64,000 bases of DNA. Origin: Bimuria novae-zelandiae CBS 107.79. Taxonomy: Eukaryota > Ascomycota > Dothideomycetes > Pleosporales > Didymosphaeriaceae. The position numbers and the translations under genes were made by a program. Below, in pieces: positions 30,920 to 41,300 of this stretch (position 1 is the first letter of the stretch; every line of letters starts with the position of its first letter). The notes under the pieces are model-generated. The model was given only the letters and a program-made list of their open reading frames with translations, did no database searches and was not told the origin of the DNA. The stretch covers positions 807,877 to 871,876 of the forward strand of contig ML976666.1 of the NCBI GenBank assembly GCA_010015655.1, written 5' to 3'.

Positions 30920-32630
30920 GGAGAAATCTCACACACGAAGAAAAGAGCCAGAGGAATACACTCACAAACGTACATAGAGTTGCGCTATTCATGTTATTTT
31001 CGCAGTAATTGTCAACTGTGCCGCGTGTTCATGTCCGACGAAACAGTCCCAGATCCTTGTCTAGGGTAGTAATCTAAGGGTCGGGCGGCGTATAGGCAAC
31101 GTTTGGGGGCGAAAGGCCCATTGTAGACCGGACGACGCGATACGAGCACTCAATCTGTTCCTTCATTCCCGGATGGGCATGCGGGGGATGGCTAAAGTTA
31201 GCAGCGATATGTTACAATCGACGACATGCCTATGTGCATGACTGCCAACCGAAATTTTCTGCCCCCAGCTACCAATTGCGGGTGCGGGAAGAAATTTGAA
31301 GCAACGCGTACATACGTATAAGCGACCACGAGAACGATGAGGATTAAAGACCTGGGGTTGGCTTTTTCAGACTGAAATAGGAACCGGACTCGGCATAGGA
31401 GAGAGGAGACATCGCTGAATCTTGACCGAGGACATTCTGGAGACAGCGCAGGAGCGCGCGTCACTAGCGAATTGTTGCTTTCGTGCGCTGCACTTGCGTA
31501 TGCGTTACGGTTGAATAGAAGAAGTCTGCCTGGGTGGGCATCTCCCGGCCGCTCCCGCAGCTTGAAACATGCTAGTCCCAAAAGAAGCTGACGCACGTGC
31601 GGGGCGGAAACCGTCCTGCGGGCCACGCCTCGCGTTCCAGTCTCCCATCGAAGCAAAATCACCTGCATTGCAAACCCTCAAGCTCATATCATGCAAGTGC
31701 TGTTAACAGCACCTGTGAAGTGGATATTTTGAGCAGTTTTCAAGGTCCACCCCCCCCGATGGAGGCCCCCCAGCTACGAATGTTCAATGGCGACGGATTT
31801 GTTCGTGCTTTTAGTGACCAGTCCGATGCTTTCCCATCGTCGTAAGATCAATCTCTGCTTCGCTTTTCCACAACCTAACAAGACTCTGTCATTATCACGT
31901 TGAAACCTCGCCTCCAGGGCTCACTTCGCCTAACGTGCTGAACTGAAAAGGCATAGCTTTCGTTCAAATACCATGGGCCCGGGTACTCCAAACGATAAGC
32001 TCACCACCGCTATTCAAGCCTCACCGCTACTTAGAGTCTATCGTTGCACTAAAAGTGCCTACAATCCACACTGTATCACGTTCTACCTGCCCTGGAAAGC
32101 TCGTTAGACTAACTATAGGGCCGCATGCGGTAATTCTCAGTGAACCTAGCGATAGAGATCGACGTGGTCACGAGCATCCTGAGGCCGTCATCACAAGTGC
32201 TCATCCGAAAATCTATGCGTATCACATAGAAAGACCCGAAGCACATTTGTGCCGCTCCTATCATTGTCGCAGCAGACGCACGATGACCACAACGCACACG
32301 ATCGGCACTCCATACGCAGCGCGCCAGCGCACACCTACAAAGCCAACGCTCCACATCTATGCATTGTCAGAATCACCTGCAATCGCTACTGGAGCTTCAC
32401 TATTGCCATTGTATCCCCGACAGGCGATTTAATTGCCTTTGAAAGAGCTTTGGATGACGATGACGCCATGCGGGGTGTCCCCCTGGGGAAGAAGAAATGC
32501 AGGGGCTGTGTGGGATGTCACGTGGGTGCGAAAAGAGATATAGTCCCGTGCAGAGTCGGTGTGAAATGGAAAGAGATAATCTGACACGGCTCGATCTCAA
32601 ACGCAGAAACAGCAGAAACATACACGCGAA
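30920..32630. other. 1.7-kb intergenic region, no gene supported
   Basis: Short open frames occur on both strands but none has a start, length or composition that convinces. A C9 run lies near 31750. It probably holds the promoters of both flanking genes. Confidence 0.5.
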
Positions 32631-33327
32631 ATGAGTGCTCAATACGCTCCACAACCGTACCGTTCGTCACACACTGCGAGAACACGTGCCAGAACGATAC
32701 TGATTGACCCAGACATGGACGACTTCGGGGGACGGCACTATCCTCCCCAACCTCATTCCCGCGTTCCACCTCCATCCTCCGGACGCCCACGTGGTCCTCG
32801 CTACGACGGTACCCAAGGCAGAGGCGGTATGTCTCCCGTCCTCCTTCTCCATGCATATCATCACCCTACTCACTCACAACCACCCAGACCGCCGCCCTCG
32901 CGCACAAACCTACCGTGCACCCCCGGCACCAACCATGTCCACCTCCTCCAATAGCCCACCACCCCGCCGCCACCTTCCCAGACGCTCTCCCCGCAATCAT
33001 GAGGTCTCAACCCCTGGGGAGGACTACTATGCCCCCCGCCGCCGTCGCCACAGAGACGAAGACTACTTCTCCGACAACTGCCATGACCGACGCCACGTGC
33101 CTCGGGATCGCCACCGCGAGCGGGACGCCCCCGCTCCCAACACAAGGGAGCGCGACGACAGGGCGGAGAGGAGGTCAGCACTGCCTCGCACGGAGAGGCA
33201 GGAGAAGAAGTGGCAGAAAGAAGGGAAGCGGTTCTTTAATGAGTATGCGGTGCCGGCTATTAAGGCGGAGGGCACGAAGTATATTAGCAAACAGCTTGGG
33301 AATATACTTGCGAAGGGGGTTTCATAA
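32631..33327 (+). CDS. Arg-rich disordered hypothetical protein with conserved-looking C-terminus
   Basis: Two exons: 32631-32826 and 32888-33327 (61-nt intron, GTATGT donor, CCCAG acceptor), giving 211 aa. The start is the ATG in MSAQYAPQPY. Most of the protein is low-complexity: Pro/Arg/His/Asp-rich with repeated RRRRHRDEDY- and RDRHRERD-like stretches and several Tyr. The last 50 residues differ: a charged helix (RQEKKWQKEGKRFFNEYAVP) followed by an Ala/Gly-containing helix (AIKAEGTKYISKQLGNILAK). This is the likely structured and conserved part. The family is not recognised. The RD/RE-rich part could suggest RNA or nuclear association, but that is speculative. Confidence 0.65.
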
Positions 33328-33692
33328 CCCCACACCGAGGCCTTGAGAGGGCAAGATTGGTTTTGTACGATAGGTACAGTGACAGGGGTCGGAGTCTGGC
33401 CTTTTATAAAGAATTGCGACATTATATATGAAGAGGAGATATCCTTGCCCCGTCGTCCAGCTCTGAATCCTTCCGTCGACTACTCTGTTATCAAATCCCG
33501 ACATCCAAACCATCCTCTGCGTCCCACCCCTAATGAAACACGCCTTTTCCGTCGGAAAGTTCTGTATATCAAGGTACCGTTACCCCCCCCCCCCCCCCCC
33601 CCCCCCCCGCAACCAACCAACCAACCAACCAACCCCTCCCATCTGTCAGCAATCCCTCCACCTCTCCCTACCTCTCCCCACGTCTCCCTCCT
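33328..33692. other. Convergent intergenic region with homopolymer
   Basis: Lies between two convergent genes and contains the C tract and AACC array listed separately. No gene is seen. Confidence 0.5.
33583..33634 (+). repeat. C26 homopolymer followed by (AACC)n
   Basis: 26 consecutive C at 33583-33608, then GC, then six AACC units at 33611-33634. The minus strand is therefore a long G run that could form a quadruplex just past the 3' end of the minus-strand gene. Confidence 0.9.
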
Positions 33693-34436
33693 CTACGACT
33701 CACCCATAAAAGTAAGATACCACCTCGCCTCCCTAACAGCCTCAAGCTCCGCCTTTACATCCGCCAGCTTCTCCTCCAACCTTACAATCTCAGCGCGGTC
33801 GTTAGCTATATCTTCGCAAAGCGCGCCGTAGAGCTCAGTGCGCGCCTCCAAAGTATTTTGAGGCGTGGACAGGGAGCCGTAAGTGAGCCAGTTTTGTAGT
33901 GGGTTCTCGTAGGCGTACACGAAGCGCATTAGGGGGTAGGAGACGGTAGATGTATCTGCGTCCGGGGTGGTTGCGGCGCTGGTAGCATCCATATCCCTCT
34001 CCAAAGCGTTTTGAGAAGCCTCCGGGGAGGCCAGGCCGTGGTTGTTAATGAGGAAATTTCTCATTGCGGTGTCGGACTCGTAGGTGTATACGATACGCAG
34101 TGGGGGGTAGGAGACAGTAGATGTATCTGCTTCGGGGGTGGGTGCCGCGCTGGTATCAAAGATAATCGGGTTGGGAGAGGTAGGGTTCGGGTCGATTGCA
34201 TATGCGTTCCTATAAAAAGGGGTTGACGCTACTGAGGAGGAATCTGGGGTGTCGGTGGCGAGGACGGGTGTTTCTTGATCTGTGGTGGCAGCGGTGGAGG
34301 AGGAGGGGTCGGCGGTGGGTGAACCCCGGTTTGATGTCGTCGCCTGTGGGATGGCTGATGCGCTGCTGGATGCTGTGCTCGATGGCATGTCTGACGCCGA
34401 GATTGGGGATGGGAAGCGGCGTGCACCTGGATACAT
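33693..34436 (-). CDS. Hypothetical Ser/Thr-rich protein with internal duplication and C-terminal coiled coil
   Basis: Single-exon frame of 247 aa starting at the ATG at 34436 (MYPGARRFPSP). Residues 1-75 are Ser/Thr/Ala/Pro-rich. Two diverged copies of a roughly 55-residue unit follow. Each has the order [TP]xADTSTVSYP, then a [LM]R[IF]VY[TA]YE stretch, then a helix ending in LE-R (TPEADTSTVSYPPLRIVYTY and TPDADTSTVSYPLMRFVYAY). The last 50 residues form a heptad-like acidic helix (RAEIVRLEEKLADVKAELEA), probably a coiled coil. There is no signal peptide and no membrane segment. The family is not recognised and no function can be given. The unit duplication and open frame support a real gene; composition alone would be weak. 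Confidence 0.55.
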   Translation of the reverse strand: MYPGARRFPSPISASDMPSSTASSSASAIPQATTSNRGSPTADPSSSTAATTDQETPVLATDTPDSSSVASTPFYRNAYAIDPNPTSPNPIIFDTSAAPTPEADTSTVSYPPLRIVYTYESDTAMRNFLINNHGLASPEASQNALERDMDATSAATTPDADTSTVSYPLMRFVYAYENPLQNWLTYGSLSTPQNTLEARTELYGALCEDIANDRAEIVRLEEKLADVKAELEAVREARWYLTFMGES

Positions 34437-35171
34437 TTTCGTGTCCTTTTTCAGGGATGGATTTTAGAACCATGCAAGGGGGAAGGACAATGTATATAGG
34501 GCCGACTGCGGTTTGTATCGCGTTGTAGCGCGATCAGAGAAGTGTACAAGTTTGCGGGCACGAGACGATGGACAAACAGCCGTGTGGGAGTGTGAACGCA
34601 GTGGAAGAAGTTCCAGCACAGTTGTCCAAAAAGCCACCGAAGTATATAGGGGCACTGTGGGCGTTGATGTTCAACACTGTGGGTCGGAAGGTCCATGTTG
34701 AGCTTGGGTTCCGTAGAACCGCCAGACCGAGCTGTCTGGATTTTCTCGTCATCTTCGGTACGGCCCACGCGCCCAAAATCACCCTAGTATTGATTTTGAT
34801 GTTACTGGTTTCGCGTCGGTGCTGCCTAGTGGGCTGGACGCCAACGCCAAACGCAGGTGGAGCCCATCCTGATGATAGCCATGGACCGGTACACCGAGCA
34901 CCGCACATCATCAAGGGAAAGCGTACAGAGCAGTAGGGTACCAGATTTGCTGAACCTCCAGTCCCGTATCTTCTGCGGAACATGATAACCAGCCAAAAGT
35001 TGAAGCGCAGTGGCTATGTGTGATAGTAACGAAGGCTTGTAGTTTTACACACATTCGAAGTGAATATCAAGGTCACATTAAGAAGTCTCACCCTATGATC
35101 CTCCAAAACATTCCAAGAGCCCCTGCCTTACGTCAATCTTAACTAGAGCCGTCCCATCCTCGCAGCAGCTC
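34437..35171. other. Intergenic, no gene supported
   Basis: Overlapping short frames on both strands look like chance. It contains the promoter of the 247-aa gene and the 3' flank of the small membrane protein gene. Confidence 0.5.
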
Positions 35172-35451
35172 TCAAACCACAGAATTCGCCTGCACCCTCC
35201 GCTTAGGCGCCTGTCGAACACCTAGGCAGACCCTGTCTACGTATTAGCCCCTTCCATCCCAAGGATCCAGTCCACTTACCAATCCCCACCATGAGCACAG
35301 CCAAGAAAGCTCCAGCGTAAGGGACGTAGTCAGGCTTGATAGGCGTATCCCGCTTTGCGCAATTAAGCCGGCAGAGGCGCGGATTATAGTGGTCGGGACT
35401 GTATCCAGGCGCACACTTCTTGGTCCACTGTAGACTAGGAGATTGACCCAT
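35172..35451 (-). CDS. Small MG-start single-helix membrane protein, paralog A
   Basis: Two exons: 35280-35451 and 35172-35236, giving 78 aa. The start ATG at 35451 gives MGQSPS, which fits the N-myristoylation pattern MGxxx[S/T]. A short Cys-containing segment follows (KKCAPGYSPD, then CRLNCAKRDTPI), then one membrane helix (YAGAFLAVLMVGI) and a basic tail (RQAPKRRVQ). The 43-nt intron lies in phase 1 right at the end of the membrane helix, the same place and phase as in the paralogs at 44834-45297 and 46348-46654. It aligns best with the latter: C[AP]PGY[SL]PD, a second Cys, then P-I before the helix. The acceptor is uncertain: a site 5 bases further on would end the protein within 3 codons. 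Function unknown. Confidence 0.6.
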
Positions 35452-36001
35452 TTTGCTGCTTCCGAGCTTTGAAGAGTTTAGTGTATGAGAGGGTTTCCTC
35501 AAGGAAGTCGGGTGATTGGAAGCTGGAAATATTCGGGTGTCTGGCTCTCCACGTGTTTGGGCTCCTCTTGAAGCGGTAGATGGAGCGGAGGGTTTATATA
35601 GGACTGCGAGATCGTGAGTTAGGCACACGTCGCCGTGATTCAACTTCCATTGCGGATACCATACCTCAGGTTCAGGACGGAGCGATATAGATCAGCATGT
35701 GTACCAGGCACCTGCCGTTGCCCTTTTCAACTTCCAAATGCTAGTAGAGATTGAGCAGGGAGATCTACACTACACTACCCACCCCTCTGTCCCATTACAA
35801 TAAGCAATACACAGTCCGGCATTCCGGAAAATAATCAATCCAATGCGACTGAAAAAATGCATTTCATTGTACATGATCTCTGCCAAGAACAGACACTGCT
35901 CGCTCATGAAAAGCTTACACACACATCCACATCCACCCCTCCTCTCCTCAAACGCTTTGAGTCCCTAATCCCTACATCCTAGAAAATTACAGTCCGCGAA
36001 T
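35452..36001. other. Intergenic: 5' flank of small gene A and 3' UTR of the E2 gene
   Basis: No gene is supported. The right half is probably the E2 3' UTR. Confidence 0.5.
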
Positions 36002-37745
36002 CTATAGCATCAGCTCCAACGGGTTCTCAATCGCCTTCTTGAGCTCACGCATGAACTCGCCACCAACCGCACCGTCAACAACCTTGTGGTCAAAGCTTCC
36101 CGTGATCACAATCTGGTCGTCCCACTCAACGCTCGGTGTGCCGTCTTCTGAGAGCTCACCAGGTACGGCGACCTTCTGCGTTGTGCCGATGGCGACGATG
36201 ACAGCCTGAGGGGGGTTGATGACGGCGGTGAAGCGCTCGACGGCGGGGTTCATGCCCATGTTGGAGATGGTGATGGTTCCGCCCTGGTACTCCTCGGGCT
36301 TGAGCTTGCCGTCACGCGCGCGCTTGCCGAGGTCCTTCACTTGGGCGGAAACGGACTGGAGACCAAGACCGGCCACGTTCTTGACGATAGGGGTCATCAG
36401 ACCAACAGGGGTAGCGACGGCGACGGAGACATCGACGACGTTGTGCTGGCGGATGACGACCTGTCCGTTCTCCTCACGCCATGACGAGTTGGCGGCAGGG
36501 ACCTTGCGTGCGGCGACAGCGAGAGCCTTGATGAGGAAGTCGTTGACGGAGAGCTTGTACTCGCCCTTGGAGGAAGCGTTGAGAGCCTCCCGGAGCTTGA
36601 GCAGCTTGGAGACAGAGATGCTGGAGGCGACGAAGTAGTGGGGGTTCTGCTGCATGCTCTGGGTCAGGCGAGACGCAATGACCTTGCGCATGCTGGTCGC
36701 AGGAACGTCCTCGTAAGTAGGCGCACCAGTGATGGCACCGGCGGCCGCAGGAGCTCCTCCGGTAGACTGAGCCTTCTCAACATCCTCCTTTGTGATCCTG
36801 CCGTTGGGGCCGGTACCCTTGATAGACGATAGCGCAACGCCCTTCTCCAGAGCGAGCTTCTTCGCAGCGGGCGATGCGGAGCCCTGGCGGTCGAGGGAAA
36901 GCTCTAGACGCTTGCCGGAGGAGTCAGATTCGATCGCCTCGGGAGCGGCCTCCTCCTTTGCGGACGGGGCAGTGCCGGATCCTGACTTTGGCGGCTCACT
37001 GGCCTCAGAAGCCTCGCCCTCCTTGGGGGAACCAGCGGCCTTCTTGTCGCCGCCAGCATCTTCGATCGAGAAAGACTCAAAAGCAGAGACATCCTCGCCT
37101 TCCTCTACCATGACTGCGATCGGCTGCTCAAAGTTAGCCACGTCCTATCCCGAGATTTTCTTCTCCCATCTGATCCTCCACCCTTGTTCATCTTCTGCTG
37201 TGGCCTGGGACTGGAAAGGGCACTCACGCTTCCGACGGCAACGTCCTTCTCGCCAGACTCCTTGAGGATCTTCGCGATCACACCCTCCTCCTGGAACTCA
37301 AAGTCCATCTGAGCCTTATCGGTCTCGATCTCGACCAGCACATCGCCTGGCGCTATCGAATCGCCGACCTTCTTCTGCCAGGTACCGATATTTCCCGCGG
37401 TCATGGTAGGGGACAGGGCAGGCATGCTGACCACTGTGTGCGACGGAAAGGCTGTATATCGCGCAGATTAGCATCGTGTATCCCGGGGGTCTTCGGAAAG
37501 ACTACGTCGGAGGGCTCTGCTCACACTTGGAGGCATAGTATCTGGCGAGGGCTGCGAATGCTGGTGTTCGTCGGCTGCGGAGACAGGGTCAGCAAAGCTT
37601 CCGCGGCGGTGATTGCAGGCGCTCAAGCTACGTACGTGGCGAACTCGGAGCATCGCGAGGCGCTCAAGCTTCCTCGCAGGGCAATTGACCCTCTCGAGGT
37701 CAATTGGGAGCCCGCGCGGGATAAAAGTGTCGTAGTTGCTGGCAT
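36002..37745 (-). CDS. LAT1: Pyruvate dehydrogenase complex E2, dihydrolipoyl acetyltransferase (mitochondrial)
   Basis: Four exons by eye: 37636-37745, 37525-37574, 37228-37451, 36002-37123, giving 501 aa. It transfers acetyl groups from E1-bound lipoamide to CoA and forms the core of the complex in the matrix. Residues 1 to about 50 are an Arg/Ser-rich, acid-free targeting sequence ([13 protein letters not shown]...RYYASK). The lipoyl domain carries Lys99 in ETDKAQ. A disordered Ala/Glu/Ser linker follows. The E1/E3-binding domain reads [14 protein letters not shown]...[14 protein letters not shown]. The catalytic domain ends in [13 protein letters not shown], with His474 and Asp478 of the HxxxDG motif. 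Introns are 61, 73 and 104 nt. The ATG at 37745 is the one that puts the presequence in frame with exon 2 across the first intron. The gene is divergent from the Sec7 gene. Confidence 0.93.
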
Positions 37746-38315
37746 TGTGACGGGATGCCGATGGGGCCGCTGAAAATTTCCCGGGGCACTCGAGCAGCAA
37801 CGGCAGGTGGCACCTGAGCTGAGGGAAGGAGCGAGCGGAGGGTGGAAGGAAGAGAGCCCGCGCTCGTCGGTCGGCGGATCGATGTGCTGGAGATGGGAGA
37901 GATTGTTGTGCCCAACAGAATCAGCGTGTTTAGCTGTTGGCCGTAGCGGCGGCCAAGAGATTCGTTAGTCCCCGAAAAGGGCAGCCACCACCGCCACAGC
38001 TGTCGCTGCTGCTTGGAGCGGAGTCGGAGGTGCGACGCGAGTACTGGCAGGGATGCTTGGTCGGGTTAGGAGGCTGATGCCAAAGACACTTTGTCATTCC
38101 ACAGTGAATTGCAACAGGACAGGCAACCATTTGGCCGTTCACCCGGGCCACTATTCCCAGCTGAAACTACTTTGGGCAGGCTCAACCGTGGTACCTGCCA
38201 CCTCTAGAAAGCGGCTACCTGCGCGCAATGGTAGTTTAAGCCGCCCCGCTACTTATTGAGCAGGAGCGACACCAGCTCGGAACACGGCGCATCGCGAGAG
38301 TGCACACGATACATA
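37746..38315. promoter_or_regulatory. Shared divergent promoter of the E2 and SEC7 genes
   Basis: 570 bases lie between the two divergent start codons. No other gene is supported. GC-rich near both ends; no specific motif is called. Confidence 0.45.
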
Positions 38316-41300
38316 ATGGCCGACACAGAGCCCCCGCCAGGCTCGCCGGAGGTGGAGGACAAGTGGCCGAGCGGACAGCAAGAGCCACCCACAGCAGAAG
38401 GGGAGGACCCGAGTGAAGACGCAGGCTCCCAACCGCCGTCCGAGGCCACAGACGAGAGAGATCCGCAGGCTTCCAGCGCACCGCAGATGCCCGCCGACAT
38501 GCCCACGCCGACTCCGCAAACGCCGATAACCCCCAAGCTCAATGTGCCAGAGCCAGAGGAACCAGACTCGCGCCGGACCGCCGAGTTCTTCGAGCAGCGC
38601 ATGCACCAGGAGAGTCGCCCACGCACCGATTCGCAGTCTACCGCCGCCACGGCTGCCACAACCGCCACGCGTCCCGGCACGCGAAGCTCGCTCGTCTTTG
38701 TTATAAAGGCGCTGGAGAACATTGCTGCCTCGAAAGACGCAAAAAAGAACAAGAAGCTGGGAGACTCAGTCGCAGGCGCCTTGGCGGCCATCAAGGCAGA
38801 GGGTGACCCAGCGCGCATCAATCCCGAGATACTCTTCGAACCGCTTCAGCTAGCCTCCGAGGCTCCTTCCGTGCCCGTCTCGATAGCGGCCTTGGACTGT
38901 ATAGGGAAGCTGATCAGCTACTCGTACTTTTCCGTGCCTTCCGAGCCGCAGGGCGACAATGCGGCTGCACCCCTGATCGAGAAGGCCATCGACACGATAT
39001 GCGAATGCTTTCAGGGCGAAGCCACTCCGCCAGATGTGCAACTCCAGATTGTGAAGTCGCTGCTGGCTGCGATATTGAATGACAAGATTGTCGTCCATGG
39101 TGCTGGACTGCTGAAAGCTGTGCGATTGACGTACAACATTTTCTTGCTCTCCAAGTCGAGCGCAAATCAGCAGGTTGCACAGGGAGCATTGACGCAGATG
39201 GTTGGCACCGTCTTTGAAAGAGTAAAGCTGAGGCTGGCAGCGAAGGAAGCCAAGATCAACCTCTCTCGGGTCTCGTTGAACGGCAAAGACAATTCGGAAG
39301 AAAATGTTCACGAAGAGATGGGCGTCGAAACCCAACACGCTAATGGCGTCGAAGCCGACATGGAAGAGCAGGAGGAAGAGCATGATGATCCAGAGTCTGC
39401 CGAGCCTAGCGACAAGCCTGTAGACAAGCACACCGGCCCCAAAATCACCCTGCAAAGCTTCGAGCACAACATGAGCTTCAACGACGACCGGATACACGAC
39501 AACGCGCCAACCCTGGTCACACGAATAAAAGGCAAACCAGGGTCGAGACAGGTCTCTGGCATCGAAGCTTCGCCGAATCCGCAAGAGGGCGAAGGCTCCG
39601 ACGAAGAAGAGGAAGACGAGATATTCGTCAAAGATGCCTATCTTGTTTTCCGGGCCATGTGTAGATTGAGTACCAAGTCTCTTGCGGTTGATCATGCACT
39701 AGACGTGACATCACAGGGCATGCGCTCCAAACTATTGTCTCTTCACATCATCCATACCATCCTACACAACAACATCGCCGTTTTCGTGTCACCACTCGCG
39801 ACCATCAGGAGCGGCAGTGGCGATGAGCCCACTACATTTGTGCAGGCCATTAAGCAGTATCTCTGCTTGAGCTTGAGTCGGAACGGTGCGAGTTCTGTTA
39901 GCAAGGTCTTTGAGGTAGCTTGCGAAATATTTTGGCATATGCTCAAATACCTCCGGGTCATGCTGAAAAAGGAAGTGGAGGTGTTTTTGAAGGAGATCTA
40001 CCTTACCATCTTGGACAAGAGGAGTGCACCAGCTTTCCAGAAACAGTACATATTGACCGTCTTCCGAAGATTAGCCGCCGACCCTCGGGCTTTGGTAGAA
40101 ATGTACCTCAACTACGATTGCGATCGGACTGCGCTCGACAACATGTACCAACGCGTTGTTGAACACCTGTCCAAGATATCGAGCACACCGGTCACAGTGT
40201 CGCCAATGCAGCAACAAGCATACCAGGAACAACGCGAGAGACAGTCCAAAACTGCGGATTGGCAAACAAGAGGGACTCTCCCACCCTCATTATCTACAGT
40301 GTCAATGAATGCGCCTCAAGAAAGCGAGCATGCCTATCCGCCGGAATACGCCCTGAAGCAAGAGTCATTAGAAGGCCTGGTGGAGATTCTGCGATCACTG
40401 GTGAATTGGTCCGAACAGTCGATTACCAATACAGCACGGAACTCGAACGTGGATCTGAGGGGATCAGTGGACAACCTCCGAGGCTCTACTGATAATAGAA
40501 CCATATCTGAGTCTCCGAATGTTGGTGGAGATTCCGGTACCGTAACACCGATGGTGGAGGACGACTACGGCGAACTCGAGAAGGCGAAACAGAAGAAAAC
40601 GGCTCTGACGAGGGCTGTTCGCGAATTCAACTATAAGCCGAAGCGTGGTCTGAAAACTTTGATCAAAGAAGGATTCATTGCTTCAAACGCTCCCGAAGAT
40701 ATTGCTCGCTTTTTCCACGAGACAGATCTTCTAGACAAGGGACCGCTGGGCGAGTTTCTTGGAGAAGGTGATCCAGAGAACATTGCAATCATGCATGCCT
40801 TCGTCGACCAACTTGACTTTAACAAAACGCGCTTTACCGATGCTCTCAGACGCTTCCTGCAATGCTTCCGGTTACCTGGCGAAGCCCAGAAGATCGATCG
40901 TTTCATGTTGAAGTTTGCCGAACGCTACATTACCGGGAATCCGAACGCTTTCGCAAACGCTGATACAGCGTATGTGTTATCTTACTCTGTCATTATGCTG
41001 AATGTAGATCAGCACAGCAAGAAGATGAAGGGGCCCCGGATGACTCCCGAGGACTTCATCAAGAACAACCGCGGCATCAACGATGGCCAAGATCTACCCG
41101 AAGATTATCTTCGCGGGATCTATGAAGAGATTGCGCACAAGGAGATTGTGCTGGAAACAGAACAAGAAGCAGCAGTGGATAAAGGTCTCATACAGCCTCA
41201 GCAAGCCGGAGGTCTGGCTGCTGTGGGTCAAGCATTGATCGGCGGTGGTCGAGACCTGCAACGAGAAGTTTACGTCCAAGCGTCAGAAGCGATGGCAAAC

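Noticed and set aside
31198..31668. 156-codon minus-strand frame in the 1.7-kb intergenic region
   Set aside because: No family pattern and overlapping competing frames; coding not supported.
32055..32432. 125-codon plus-strand frame
   Set aside because: Begins with GTG, has no recognisable pattern and no splice signals; likely chance.
38249..39695. Open frames antisense to the SEC7 N-terminus
   Set aside because: Shadow frames of a confirmed coding region, with no family pattern.
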